64,000 nucleotides of DNA from JALOKP01 sp963800865 (GTDB lineage: Bacteria > Acidobacteriota > Polarisedimenticolia > J045): NCBI GenBank assembly GCA_963800865.1, contig CAWDCL010000004.1, positions 186,001-250,000 of the forward strand, read 5' to 3'. Each line of letters opens with the position of its first letter. The first letter of the stretch is position 1. Of the stretch, positions 1 through 9,305 are shown piece by piece. The position numbers and the translations under genes are program-made. The notes beneath the pieces were generated by a model. That model was not told the DNA's origin and did no database searches. It worked only from the letters and a program-made list of their open reading frames with translations.

Positions 1-2055
1 GATCGCCACCGCGCCCTTGATCGTGCCGAAGACGATCACGCGCTTCCCGGACGCGACGGCCGCCGGATCGAACTCGGGGGAGGGGAGGCCCTCGGTGGCG
101 TCGTAGTTCCGGAACACGCGACGGCCCGGAGCGAAGCGGGAGAGCCCCTCGCGTGTCGAGACCCAGAGGCTGCCGTCGTCGTCGGCCGCCAGCGCCATCA
201 CGTTGTTGTCGGCCAGGCCGTCCCGGGACGTGAGGTGCGCGAAGCGAGCCCTGCCGTCCGGCTCCAGCGACGCGAGGCGATCGAGACCGCCCCCGCTGGT
301 GCCGATCCAGAGCGTGCCCGAAGGGTCCTCGAGGAGGGACGTGACGTAGTGGTGGCTGAGCGAGTCCGGTCGGCCGGGGTCGGCCGGGAAGCGGAGGAAC
401 GCGCCGGTGCCGCGGTCGAAGAGGTTCAGCCCCCCCGAGCGCGTGCCGACCCACAGCCGCCCGTCGCGGGCCTCCCGGATCGCGGTGACGTAATTGTCCG
501 AGATCGTCGTCGCGTCGGCGGGATCGTGCACGAAGCGATCGAACGAGCGGCCGTCCGCGCGCAGCCGCTGCAGGCCCCCCTCGCCGGTCCCGACCCACAG
601 CACGCCGTCGCGGTCCTGCGCCAGGGCGGCGACGAATCCGGCACCGAGGCTCCCCGGGTCGTCTTCGGAGTGGACCAGCCGCTCGATCGATCCGGTCCGC
701 GGGTCGAGCCGCAGCAGCGAGCCGGTCGTTCCGATCCAGATGACCCCGTCGCGATCCTCGAGCAGGCGCGTCAGGCTGAGCGAGGTGCCGGGCGGCTGGA
801 GTTGCTGGAGCGGCCGATTGCGCCGGAAACTCGAGCCGCCGGGATCCCGGACGTACAGGCCGCCGCCGGAGGTGGCGAGCCACAGTCCTCCCGCGCGATC
901 CTCGAGCAGCGCGGTGACGTCGCGATGGCCTGCTCCGGCGGTCGGTGCGTGGTCGATCGCAGCGAACGGTGCGGCGGCAGCGCCGAGCCGCAGCAGGCCG
1001 TCCTCCCAGGTGCCGATCCAGAGCGTGCCGGAGCGGTCGGCGAGCAGCGAGATGATGCGATTGCGCCGCCCGGCGTGCCCGGGATCGTCGAGCGGCCTGG
1101 CCTCGCGGAACGCACTCGTCCGGAGATCGAACGCGTAGAGCCCTCCCAGCGTGCCGATCCACAGTCCGGCCGATCCGGCGGGGGCGATTGAGGTGATGGT
1201 GAAGTTCTCGGCGTCCGCGCTCCCGGCGGGAGCGGCGGCGAAGCACCGGAACCCCCGCGTCGCCGGTTCCCAGCGGCAGAGGTCACGCGCCGCGGCGAGC
1301 CAGATCGTCCCCTCCGTGTCGGCGGTGATGGCGAAGACCGACGCCTCCGGGAGCGCGTCGGGCCGGGAGGGATCGGGAAGGTAGTGCGTGAACCGTCCCG
1401 TGGCCGGATCGCGGACGGAGAGCCCGCCCCCCACCGTCCCCGCCCACAGCGCACCGCGACCGTCGACGAGGAGCGAGTAGACGTAGGCGGCGGCGGGCGC
1501 CTGCGCGTCGAGGGGCCGGGCCGGGTCGGGAACCAGGCGGGTCACGGTTCCGGTGCGCGGGTCGAGCCGGTTGAGGCCCTGCTGCGTCCCGATCCAGAGC
1601 GTGCCGTCGGGCTCCTCGGCGATCGCGTTCACGCTGTCGTGGCTGAGCGAGTGCGGGTCGGCGGAGTCGTGCCTGAGGTGCTCGAACGTCCAGTTCGCGC
1701 GGTTCAGGCGGTCCAGGCCGCCGCTGTTGGTGCCGATCCAGAGCCGGCCGGCGCGGTCTTCGAAGATCGCGCGGATCGCGCTGTCGGCGAGCGAGCGCGG
1801 GTCGTCGACGTCGTGCTCGAAGCGCCGGAAGAGGGCCCCGTCGAAGAGATACAGCCCCTGGCGCGTGCCGACCCAGAGGAAGCCGGTGCGGTCCTGGTGG
1901 AGCGCGGTGATCATCTCCGCGCCCAGCCCGGAACCGGGCCCGATCCGCTCGAACGGCTGGGCGAGCGAAGCACCCGGCAACGCCGTCGCGAACAGCAGGA
2001 GACAGAGCGCGGACCGGAGCCGGCAGCGGAGCGGTTCGCGGCGGACTGGTCTCAT
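1..2055 (-). CDS. Beta-propeller ligand-sensing protein, C-terminus beyond the window
   Basis: The frame is open from an ATG at 2055 to the window edge (685 codons), so the C-terminus is missing. After a signal peptide ending in LPGASLAQ come about a dozen repeats of roughly 45-50 residues of the type D..G.LWIGT..GGL.R (seen as LWVGTRQGLYLF, LWIGTNSGGLDRL, LWIGTQQGLNRL). These are Reg_prop repeats, which fold into seven-bladed periplasmic propellers in HTCS-like and related sensors. The last visible residues (FGTIKGAVAI) resemble the lead-in to a Y_Y_Y domain, so a transmembrane segment and a kinase, GGDEF or HTH output probably follow off-window. The next gene upstream, 60 bp away on the same strand, is a hybrid kinase, so the two may work together. 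The ligand cannot be inferred. Confidence 0.88.
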   Translation of the reverse strand, partial: MRPVRREPLRCRLRSALCLLLFATALPGASLAQPFERIGPGSGLGAEMITALHQDRTGFLWVGTRQGLYLFDGALFRRFEHDVDDPRSLADSAIRAIFEDRAGRLWIGTNSGGLDRLNRANWTFEHLRHDSADPHSLSHDSVNAIAEEPDGTLWIGTQQGLNRLDPRTGTVTRLVPDPARPLDAQAPAAAYVYSLLVDGRGALWAGTVGGGLSVRDPATGRFTHYLPDPSRPDALPEASVFAITADTEGTIWLAAARDLCRWEPATRGFRCFAAAPAGSADAENFTITSIAPAGSAGLWIGTLGGLYAFDLRTSAFREARPLDDPGHAGRRNRIISLLADRSGTLWIGTWEDGLLRLGAAAAPFAAIDHAPTAGAGHRDVTALLEDRAGGLWLATSGGGLYVRDPGGSSFRRNRPLQQLQPPGTSLSLTRLLEDRDGVIWIGTTGSLLRLDPRTGSIERLVHSEDDPGSLGAGFVAALAQDRDGVLWVGTGEGGLQRLRADGRSFDRFVHDPADATTISDNYVTAIREARDGRLWVGTRSGGLNLFDRGTGAFLRFPADPGRPDSLSHHYVTSLLEDPSGTLWIGTSGGGLDRLASLEPDGRARFAHLTSRDGLADNNVMALAADDDGSLWVSTREGLSRFAPGRRVFRNYDATEGLPSPEFDPAAVASGKRVIVFGTIKGAVAI

Positions 2056-2115
2056 CGCTCGCCCCCTGGACCTCCGCGGCAGGCCGCCGAGGCGGGGCCC
2101 GCTCACCCGCCGATT

Positions 2116-5100
2116 CTAGACCGGCGCGACCCTGCCCCGGATCCGCTGCAGGACGCGGGCCAGGTCGTCGAGCTTGAAGGGCTTGGCCAGGTAGTCGTCC
2201 ATCCCGGCGCCGAGGCAGCGCTGCGCGTCGCCTTCCATCGCGTTGGCGGTCAGCGCGACGATCCACGCCGGGCGCTCCGCGCGCTCCTCGGCCTCGCGCG
2301 CGCGGAGGATCCGCGTCGTCTCGTAGCCGTCGAGCTCGGGCATCTGGATGTCCATCAGGATCACGTCGTACCCCTGCACCGCCAGCATCTCGAGCGCGCG
2401 TCGGCCGTCCTCCGCGAAGTCGGCCGCGATCCCGAGTCGCTCGAGCATGGCGCCGACGAGCCGCCGGTTGACCGGGTGGTCTTCGACGACGAGCACCGTC
2501 CCGAACGCGGCCAGGCCGGCGCCGGCCGGTCCCGAGGAGGCGTCCTCGCCCGTGCTCTCGTCGAGCAGCGCGGGATCGGCGCCGGGCATCACCGCCGGCA
2601 GGACGACCCGGAACGCGGACCCTTCGCCCGGCCGGCTCTCGACCTCGATCCGGCCGCCGAGCGCGTCGACCAGGCGCTTGCTGATCGCGAGCCCCAGCCC
2701 GCTGCCGCCGAAGCGCCGCGAGGTCGAGGAGTCGCCCTGGGTGAACGGGCGGAACAGGCGGGCGAGCTGCTCCTCGCCGATCCCGATCCCGGTGTCGAGC
2801 ACCGTGACCACGATCCCCCCGGGCTCGAGGTCCCGCGCCACGTGCACGGTGACGCCGCCCTCCTCGGTGAACTTCGTCGCGTTGCCGATCAGGTTGAACA
2901 GCACCTGCCGCACGCGGAACGCGTCGGAGACGATCCGGGCGGGCACGTCGTCGTCGAGCGCGACCGCGAGGTCCAGCTGCTTCTCGCGGGCGCGCGGCCG
3001 GAACTGCTCCACCACCTCGCGGACGATGGCCCGCGGCGACACCGCCTCGGGCTCGAACTCCAGCCGGCCCGACTCGATCCGCGAGAAGTCGAGGATGTCG
3101 TTGATCAGCGCGAGCAGGGTCTCGCAGCTGGCTTCGATCAGCTCGACGAACTCGCGCTGCTCGCTGCCCAGCGCGGTGCGGCGCAGCAGGCTGGTGAAGC
3201 CGACGACGGCGTTCATCGGCGTGCGGATCTCGTGGCTCATCATCGCCAGGAACTCGCTCTTGGCGCGATCCGCCGCCTCGGCCGCCTCCTTGGCGGCGAG
3301 CAGCTGCTGCTGGACCAGCTTCTCCTCGGTCTCGTCCCAGTTGACGCCGACCATCCGCAGCGCGCGGCCGCGCTCGTCGCGGAGCACCCGCCCGACGCCG
3401 CGCATCGTGTGCACGGTCCCGTCCGCCGGGCGCACCACGCGGAAAGTGATGTCGAACGGGGCGTCGTCGGACAACGCGCGCTGCACCATGGCGACGCTCG
3501 CGTCGAGGTCCTCCGGGTGGATGATCCGGCCCCAGGCGGCGAAGCTGCGCTCGAACGACGCGCGATCGACGCCGTACAGCTCGAACATCGTGTCGTCCCA
3601 GACCAGGTCGTCGGTCTGGACGTTCCAGTCCCAGATCCCCATCCGCGCGGCCTGCGTGGCCATCGCGAGCCGCTGCGTCGTCTCGAGGATCCGGGCCTCG
3701 GTCTCGCGGCGCGCGGTCATGTCGACATGCACGCCGACCATGCGCGCCGGGCGCCCGTCGTCGTCGCGCTCGACGATCGCGCCGCGGTCCAGCACCCACT
3801 TGTACGAGCCGTCCTTGCAGCGCAGGCGCAGCTCGCACTCGTAGATCGGCGTCAGGCCGCCCAGGTGGGAATTCAGCGCCGCCATCGCCCGCTCGAGGTC
3901 GTCCGGGTGCACGCGCGACGACCAGTCGTCGAGGTCGTTGCCGACGTCGCCGGTGTCGTAGCCCAGCATCCACTTCCAGCGCTCGGAGTGGAACACCTCG
4001 TCGGTCGCGAAATCCCAGTCCCAGACCCCCTGCTCGGCCCCTTCCAGCGCGAACTTCCAGCGCGCCTCGGACTCGCGCAGCCGGCGCTCCGCTTCCTTCT
4101 GCTCGGTCAGGTCGAAGATCGTCGTCAGCAGCAGGTCGCGCCCCTCGAGCGTGATCCGCGCCAGCCGCACCTCGGTGCGCAGGGTCCCGCCGTCGAGCCG
4201 GCGGTACTCCCACTCGAAGGCGTGCGCTCCCTGCTCGAGCCCCTGCCGGAACATCGCGATCCCCTTGGTCCGCGACGAGGCCCCGTCGGGCTGGCGGTCC
4301 GGGGAGAAGGCCGTCAGCGGCGTGCGGAGCGCGGTCTCCTTGTCGGGACAGGCGAACGCCTCGAGCGTCGCTTCGTTGCAGTCGAGCAGGCGCAGCGTCT
4401 TGGGGTCGAACAGCAGCGCGGGACCGGGGCTCCGCTCGAACAGCGCGCGGAACAGGCTCTCGGCGTTGCGCAGCGCGCTGCTGTCGTAGCCGTGCCCGAA
4501 CCAGATCACCGAGCCGTCGGCGAGCCGGCGCGGCAGGGACTGGCCGACGAACCACTTCAGCTGGTCGCCGCGGCCGAACGTGCGGAACTCGCAGTGCCAC
4601 GGCTCGAGCGTCCGCGCGGAGGCCTCCACCGAGGCCATCAGGCGCGGCAGGTCCTCGGGGTGGATCCGCGCGTAGATCGGGGTCGCGTCCTCCGCGACAT
4701 CCTCGGGCCGCAGTCCGAAGAAGTCCTCGATCCGGTCGCTGCAGAACGGCAGGCAGCTCCGGCCGTCCGGGTCGAACCGGAACTGGTAGAACATCCCGGG
4801 AAGCCGCGCGAACAGTTCGCGCACGCTGCCGGCCCGCTCGGCGCCGGCGCGGTCGGCTCCGGGACCGTCGAGGTCGATCGCCACACCGGTCTGCGAGACG
4901 TTGCCGCCGTCATCGATCTCCCGGCGGGTCCGCAGCGCGACCCGGTGCATCGTCCCGTCGCGGTCGAGGAAGGTCGCGGCGACGTCGAGCGGCTCGCCCT
5001 GCCGCGCGCGCTCGAAGGCGGCCGCGAGCGCCTCCTGCTCCCCGAACAGCGCGCGTTCGACCAGGCGGCCGACCTCGATCGACTCGTCGTTCCGGCCCAG

Positions 5101-5244
5101 TCCGAGGATCGCCGCCGACTCCGGCGTCAGCGCGACGGTCCGCACGTCGGCGTCGAGCTGGAACGCACCCGCTCCGGCCAGCGCGAGCGTCTCGCGCAGC
5201 CGGGGGTCGAGCCTCGGGCGGGTCGCTTCGAGAGCGCCCGGCAC
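2116..5244 (-). CDS. Multi-PAS hybrid sensor histidine kinase/response regulator
   Basis: A 1042-residue protein with no obvious membrane segment, so probably a cytoplasmic sensor. It carries about five PAS/PAC modules (near 10-130, 145-265, 270-400, 405-525, 530-655; recurring HPEDL and R.VGV..D.T motifs). A HisKA dimerisation domain follows with the phospho-acceptor in SHEIRTPMN (His671), then a HATPase_c domain with N box NLIGNATKF, G1 DTGIGIG and G2 GGSGLGLAIS. A C-terminal receiver has the acceptor aspartate in LMDIQMPELDGYE (Asp965) and lysine in LAKPF. A phosphorelay to a separate Hpt protein is the usual mechanism for such hybrids, and none is encoded nearby. The propeller sensor 60 bp downstream on the same strand is probably co-transcribed. 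The signal is unknown. Confidence 0.95.
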   Translation of the reverse strand: MPGALEATRPRLDPRLRETLALAGAGAFQLDADVRTVALTPESAAILGLGRNDESIEVGRLVERALFGEQEALAAAFERARQGEPLDVAATFLDRDGTMHRVALRTRREIDDGGNVSQTGVAIDLDGPGADRAGAERAGSVRELFARLPGMFYQFRFDPDGRSCLPFCSDRIEDFFGLRPEDVAEDATPIYARIHPEDLPRLMASVEASARTLEPWHCEFRTFGRGDQLKWFVGQSLPRRLADGSVIWFGHGYDSSALRNAESLFRALFERSPGPALLFDPKTLRLLDCNEATLEAFACPDKETALRTPLTAFSPDRQPDGASSRTKGIAMFRQGLEQGAHAFEWEYRRLDGGTLRTEVRLARITLEGRDLLLTTIFDLTEQKEAERRLRESEARWKFALEGAEQGVWDWDFATDEVFHSERWKWMLGYDTGDVGNDLDDWSSRVHPDDLERAMAALNSHLGGLTPIYECELRLRCKDGSYKWVLDRGAIVERDDDGRPARMVGVHVDMTARRETEARILETTQRLAMATQAARMGIWDWNVQTDDLVWDDTMFELYGVDRASFERSFAAWGRIIHPEDLDASVAMVQRALSDDAPFDITFRVVRPADGTVHTMRGVGRVLRDERGRALRMVGVNWDETEEKLVQQQLLAAKEAAEAADRAKSEFLAMMSHEIRTPMNAVVGFTSLLRRTALGSEQREFVELIEASCETLLALINDILDFSRIESGRLEFEPEAVSPRAIVREVVEQFRPRAREKQLDLAVALDDDVPARIVSDAFRVRQVLFNLIGNATKFTEEGGVTVHVARDLEPGGIVVTVLDTGIGIGEEQLARLFRPFTQGDSSTSRRFGGSGLGLAISKRLVDALGGRIEVESRPGEGSAFRVVLPAVMPGADPALLDESTGEDASSGPAGAGLAAFGTVLVVEDHPVNRRLVGAMLERLGIAADFAEDGRRALEMLAVQGYDVILMDIQMPELDGYETTRILRAREAEERAERPAWIVALTANAMEGDAQRCLGAGMDDYLAKPFKLDDLARVLQRIRGRVAPV

Positions 5245-5338
5245 GCGTTCCTCCCCTGGGGGCGGGCAGGCCCCGTCGAGGAGCTTGTCGGCCGGGGAGG
5301 GGCGATCCTTGATAGGGAGCGGAGTGTTCGGCGGCCCG

Positions 5339-5956
5339 TCAGCGCCGGATGCGCCGCGGCTCCGAGAAGGGGAGGTAGAGCGACCCGCCCAGCCGCCCGA
5401 GCGGCCGCAGCGCCAGCGGGTCGATCGTCCCGCGTGCGTCGAGCAGCCCGGCCGCGACCTGGGCCCGCAGCACCTCGCCGAACAGGGCGACCGACGTCCC
5501 GACCGGCAGCTCGTGCCAGAGCCGGCACTCGAGCGCGACCTTCGCCTCGGCCACCGCCGGGGCCGCGACCGAGAGGGCGGGGATCGGCGTCAGCCCGAAG
5601 GCCGCGATCTCGCTCTCGCCGTGCGGCAGCTCGGCCGAGGTCCGGACCATCGTCTCGGCCAGCTCCTCGGACACCAGGTTGACTACGAACTCGCCGGTTT
5701 CCCTCACGTTGACCAGCGTGTCCTTGGTCGTCCCGTCGCTCTTCTCGATCGCGACCGAGATCATCACGACCGGCGGGTCCGAGCTGACGGCCTGGAAGAA
5801 CGAGAACGGTGCCAGGTTGGTCGTGCCGTTCCGGGCGCGGGTCGAGACCCACGCGATCGGCCGCGGCACGACGGCCGAGATCAGGAAGAAGTAGCGCTGG
5901 TCGGACGACAGCGCGGACATGTCGACGACGGTGCGCGCGGCAGCGGTGATGTCCAA
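5339..5956 (-). CDS. Flavin reductase family protein (FMN-binding split barrel)
   Basis: About 205 residues of the flavin reductase-like, FMN-binding split-barrel family. The hallmark LISAVVPRPIAWVST is followed by NLAPFSFFQAVSSDPP and GEFVVNLVS, which line the flavin site in this family. Such proteins reduce or bind FMN with NAD(P)H; the electron acceptor is not predictable. I chose a TTG start at 5956 because GAGGA lies 8 bases upstream and overlaps the stop codon of the preceding gene. An in-frame ATG at 5920 is the alternative. Only 11 bases separate it from the SirB1-like gene on the same strand, so the two form an operon. Confidence 0.85.
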   Translation of the reverse strand: MDITAAARTVVDMSALSSDQRYFFLISAVVPRPIAWVSTRARNGTTNLAPFSFFQAVSSDPPVVMISVAIEKSDGTTKDTLVNVRETGEFVVNLVSEELAETMVRTSAELPHGESEIAAFGLTPIPALSVAAPAVAEAKVALECRLWHELPVGTSVALFGEVLRAQVAAGLLDARGTIDPLALRPLGRLGGSLYLPFSEPRRIRR

Positions 5957-5967
5957 GGACGCCGTCC

Positions 5968-6804
5968 TCAGCGCTGGGCGCGGAGCCCGGCGCGCGCCTC
6001 GACGAGCAGCATCCGCACGACGTCGGCGTCCTCGCCGCGCGGATTGTGGGCCAGGTAGGCCTCGAAGGCGACGATCGCGTCGCGCATCCGCCCCATCAGG
6101 AACAGCAGGCGCCCGCGATCGCGGATCTCCCGCGGGTCGTCGGGCCGGATGGCCAGCATCAGGTCGACCGCGTCGAGCGCCCGCTCGTACGCGGGACCGC
6201 GCCAGTAGATCGCCTTCAGGTTGGCGAGGATCCGCGCCAGCACCTGCGGCGGCGTGAGCGGCCGGAGGTAGCCGTCGCGGAACTCGATCCGCCCGCCGGA
6301 ACCGTCGGCGACCATCCGCCGCGCCTCGTCGAGCGAGACCGGCCGCGCCTGCCGGCTCGGGTCGAACAGGAAGACCTCTTCGCTCGCGCCGTGGCGCAGC
6401 AGGAAGTGGCCCGGCAGCGAGACGGTCTCGAAGCGGAAGCCGGCACGGCGGGCGACCTCGGCGAAGACCAGCGCCAGGAGCGTCGGCGCGGCGACCCGGG
6501 TCGCCAGCACCTGGTCCAGCAGGCAGCCCGCGGGGAGCGCCTCGGAGTCCTCGTCGGCGAGGCGGAACCCCTCGTCCCCGAACAGGACCTCGGCGATCCC
6601 GGCGGCCACGAAGCGCGGGTGGCGCGCTCCGCCGACCCCCTCGCGCGCCGCGGCGCCGAGCCGGTCGAGCTCCGCCAGGCAGGCCGGGGCGTCGAGGTCG
6701 CCGTGCTCGAGGCGCGCGATGGCCAGCGCCCCCTCGGCGAGGGACCACGATCCGACGGGCTGGGAGAGGAGCTCTTCCAGCGCCTGGTGGGCGGCATCTC
6801 TCAT
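5968..6804 (-). CDS. SirB1/transglutaminase-like protein with C-terminal TPR
   Basis: A 278-residue protein. The N-terminal two thirds match the SirB1 N-terminal/Transglut_core2 family (LFGDEGFRLADEDSE, VSLPGHFLLRH, FLFDPSRQARPVS). The last about 80 residues form tetratricopeptide-like helices (YERALDAVDLMLAIRPDDPREIRDRGRLLFL). E. coli SirB1/YchA has the same layout and no established enzymatic role. The histidine and aspartate of the transglutaminase-like triad (PGHF, FDP) are visible, but the cysteine of the catalytic triad is not at its usual place. It is first in a two-gene unit with the flavin reductase and divergent from the lipid kinase across 250 bp. Confidence 0.85.
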   Translation of the reverse strand: MRDAAHQALEELLSQPVGSWSLAEGALAIARLEHGDLDAPACLAELDRLGAAAREGVGGARHPRFVAAGIAEVLFGDEGFRLADEDSEALPAGCLLDQVLATRVAAPTLLALVFAEVARRAGFRFETVSLPGHFLLRHGASEEVFLFDPSRQARPVSLDEARRMVADGSGGRIEFRDGYLRPLTPPQVLARILANLKAIYWRGPAYERALDAVDLMLAIRPDDPREIRDRGRLLFLMGRMRDAIVAFEAYLAHNPRGEDADVVRMLLVEARAGLRAQR

Positions 6805-7050
6805 CGTCACCGTCAATATCGGGCCGGAAGGGGGGGCCGTCCAAGCCGGACCCCGCGCCCCGGGGCGGCTTCCCGGCCGGGGCGCGACAAGATCCCACGG
6901 CCCCCCGGGGGACGCCACCCGTCCGCGCCGCTCGCGCGAACGGCTGACGAGGTGTTCGAGCGCGGCCGGGCGAGCCCGCCCACGCGGCCGGGGCCTGCCC
7001 GGCTGCGCTCGTTCCCGGCGCCAGCCGCGCACAGCGGCAGCGCAGACGGG

Positions 7051-7056
7051 TAGGAT
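7051..7056 (+). promoter_or_regulatory. Candidate -10 element TAGGAT for a near-leaderless transcript
   Basis: TAGGAT stands alone in a GC-rich intergenic stretch and ends 7 bases before a GTG codon (7064) that is in frame with the diacylglycerol-kinase-like gene. Transcription would then begin at or beside the start codon. The same arrangement is seen at 19531, 35753 and 60439. I see no good -35 hexamer, so this rests on the pattern alone. Confidence 0.35.
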
Positions 7057-8053
7057 GCCGCCCGTGCAGGACGGGCCGGTCGTCATCGCTTTCAACCCGA
7101 TCGCGGGCGCGGGCCGCGCGGCGCGCCTCGCCGCCGACCTGGGGGAAGCGCTGCGCGCGCTCGGGATCGAGGCGGAGCCGACCCCGTCGCGCGCCGCCGG
7201 TGACATCGCGCGGATCGCCGCCGAGCACGAAGGACGCTGCCGCTGCTTTGCCGTCGTCGGCGGGGACGGCACCGCGCGCGAGGCCGTGGAGGGGCTCGCG
7301 CAGCTCGGGACGCCGCTGGCGATCCTGCCGTCGGGCACCGGCAACGTGCTGGCGGCGGAGCTGGGCCTCGGCCCGGACCCGAGGCGGCTGGCCCAGCTGA
7401 TCGCCGCCGATTCGGTGCGGCTGATCGACCTGTTCGAGACTCGCTCGGGCGCCGCGCCGCCGCGCCGCGGGCTGCTGTTCGCAGCGGCGGGCTTCGACGC
7501 CGAGGTCGTCCGGCGCTTCGCCGGGCGGCGGGCGGAGCGGCTGGCCGCGGGAGCCGCCCCGTCGCCGCTCGGCAAGGCGGCCTACGCGAAGCCGCTGCTC
7601 GATGCGCTGGCGGCGTGGCGCGCGGCGCCGCTGGAGATCGCCGTCGACGGGATGGCGCTGCGCGGCGGCCCGTTCGCGTGGGCGATCGTCACCAACACGC
7701 GCCGCTTCGGCGCCCTGTTCACGCTCGGCCCGTCGATCGATCCGGCGGACGGACGGCTCGACCTCGTCGCGCTTCCCGCGGCCGGGCGGGCCGATCTCGT
7801 CCTGTCGATGGTGACCGCGCTTGCGGGACGCCTCGACCAGTGTCCCGGCGTCGTGACGCGCACGGTGGCGAACGATGTGACGATCGCGGGCCCCGCCGGC
7901 ATCGCCGTGCAGGTGGACGGCGACCCGCAGGGCGTGACGCCGCTCGCGGTACGGCGCCTCACGCGCCGCCTGCCGGTCGTCGCCCCGGCCGCCGCGGCCG
8001 TCCCGGCGACCGCTCCCGCGAGGCCCGCTCCCGGCATCCCGCAGCCGGGATAG
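7055..8053 (+). CDS. Diacylglycerol/lipid kinase family protein (YegS/LCB5-like)
   Basis: 332 residues of the DAGK catalytic family. NPIAGAG near the N-terminus is the nucleotide-binding loop, and VVGGDGTAREAVEG carries the GGDGT signature. LPSGTGNVLAAELGL follows, as do the later AAGFDAEVV and VDGDPQG motifs. Enzymes of this fold phosphorylate diacylglycerol, sphingoid bases or phosphatidylglycerol using ATP; the substrate is open here. The start is uncertain. ATG at 7055 has no spaced ribosome-binding site, while GTG at 7064 has TAGG 9 bases upstream and a -10-like hexamer that would make it leaderless. The MFS gene begins 9 bases after the stop, so they are likely co-transcribed. Confidence 0.88.
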   Translation: MPPVQDGPVVIAFNPIAGAGRAARLAADLGEALRALGIEAEPTPSRAAGDIARIAAEHEGRCRCFAVVGGDGTAREAVEGLAQLGTPLAILPSGTGNVLAAELGLGPDPRRLAQLIAADSVRLIDLFETRSGAAPPRRGLLFAAAGFDAEVVRRFAGRRAERLAAGAAPSPLGKAAYAKPLLDALAAWRAAPLEIAVDGMALRGGPFAWAIVTNTRRFGALFTLGPSIDPADGRLDLVALPAAGRADLVLSMVTALAGRLDQCPGVVTRTVANDVTIAGPAGIAVQVDGDPQGVTPLAVRRLTRRLPVVAPAAAAVPATAPARPAPGIPQPG

Positions 8054-8062
8054 GGGTGCGGG

Positions 8063-9244
8063 TTGCTCGTCCTGCTCTCGCTCTTCTACTTCCTCAACTT
8101 CGCCACGGTGGGGGCGTTCTTCCCGTGGTACCCGCCGCTGCTCGCCGAGCGCGGCTTCGGGCCCGCGCTGATCGGCACCGCGCTCGCCACCGGGTCGATC
8201 GCGCGGATGGTCTTCACGCCGTTCTGGGGCTATCTCGCCGATCGCCGGCACGCGCGGCGCGAGATCATGGGGAGCTGCACGCTGATCGCCGCGGCGTGCC
8301 TCGCCGGCACGGCGCTCGCCCGCTCGGTGCCGGCCACGCTGGCCTGGATCTTCCTGTACGGCTTCTTCGTCGTGCCGATCTTCCCGCTCGCCGAGGCGGC
8401 CGCCTTCTCGCTGCTCGGCGACCGCCCCGAGCGCTACGGCCGCGTCCGGCTGTGGGGCTCGCTCGGGTTCATCGCCACCTCGCAGGGGCTGGGGCTGCTG
8501 GTGCGGCCGCTCGGTCTCGGCGTGGTGCCGTGGATCGCGGCCGGCTTCATGGCGCTGGCGGGCGCGGTCGCGCTCTTTCTGCCGGGGCGCGAGGCGGGCG
8601 TGGCCGAGGCGCGTTCCGCTGCGGCGTTGGATCCGGCGGCAGCCGTCGGTCCGGCCGATCACTCGCTCGGCGCGCTGCGCGCGGCGCTGCCCTGGCGGCC
8701 GCTGCTCGTCGTCTTCGCCGCGGCCGCGCTGGGCCAGGCGGCGCACGGGCCGTACTACGACTTCTTCACGCTGCAGATGGAGGCGCGGCGCGTCGAGCCG
8801 TGGGCGATCGGCTCGCTCTGGACGCTCGGCGTCGCGGCGGAGATCGCGCTGATGGCTTTCGGGCACCGCGTGCTGTCGCGGCTCGGGCTGGCCGCGGGGA
8901 TGCGCTGGGCACTCGGCCTCGGCGCGGTGCGCTGGGCGCTCTTCGCGCTGGCCCCGCCGCTGCCGCTCGTTGTCGCGGGGCAGCTGCTGCACGCGGCGTC
9001 GTTCGGGCTGCTGCACCTGGCCACCGTGTCGCTGACCGATCGGCTGACGCCGCCCGGGCGCAAGGGGCTGGGGCAGACGCTGGTCTCGATGTGGGCCTAC
9101 GGGCTGGGCGGGGGGGCGGGGCTGCTGCTGGCGGGCCAGCTGCGCGGGCCGCTCGGCGATGCCGGGCTGTACGCGGCGGCGGCGGCGGCGTGCGTCGCCG
9201 GGCTGGCGGTCACGGCGGGGCTGCGCCGCACGGGCCCGCGCTGA
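8063..9244 (+). CDS. MFS transporter, LacY/HcaT-like (MFS_1_like)
   Basis: 393 residues with about 12 hydrophobic segments. The opening FLNFATVGAFFPWYPPLL and loop WGYLADRRHARREIM match the MFS_1_like/LacY group, which includes 3-phenylpropionate and nucleoside-type proton symporters. RVRLWGSLGFI before helix 5 is another family hallmark. Substrate unknown. The start is a TTG at 8063 with AGGGG 6 bases upstream, 9 bases after the lipid kinase stop. The C-terminal half ends in an alanine-rich helix that reaches the stop without a cytoplasmic tail. Confidence 0.85.
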   Translation: MLVLLSLFYFLNFATVGAFFPWYPPLLAERGFGPALIGTALATGSIARMVFTPFWGYLADRRHARREIMGSCTLIAAACLAGTALARSVPATLAWIFLYGFFVVPIFPLAEAAAFSLLGDRPERYGRVRLWGSLGFIATSQGLGLLVRPLGLGVVPWIAAGFMALAGAVALFLPGREAGVAEARSAAALDPAAAVGPADHSLGALRAALPWRPLLVVFAAAALGQAAHGPYYDFFTLQMEARRVEPWAIGSLWTLGVAAEIALMAFGHRVLSRLGLAAGMRWALGLGAVRWALFALAPPLPLVVAGQLLHAASFGLLHLATVSLTDRLTPPGRKGLGQTLVSMWAYGLGGGAGLLLAGQLRGPLGDAGLYAAAAAACVAGLAVTAGLRRTGPR

Positions 9245-9305
9245 GCGGCGCGCCGGACCGCGATAAGATGCGCGCCGGCCGCGGGTCGGCGGCAGGGAGC
9301 ACGGC

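Noticed and set aside
1384..5682. A 1432-codon open frame on the plus strand
   Set aside because: It is the antisense shadow of the hybrid kinase and propeller genes: Arg/Glu/Asp-rich low-complexity translation, no domain, while the minus strand has clear PAS and kinase motifs.
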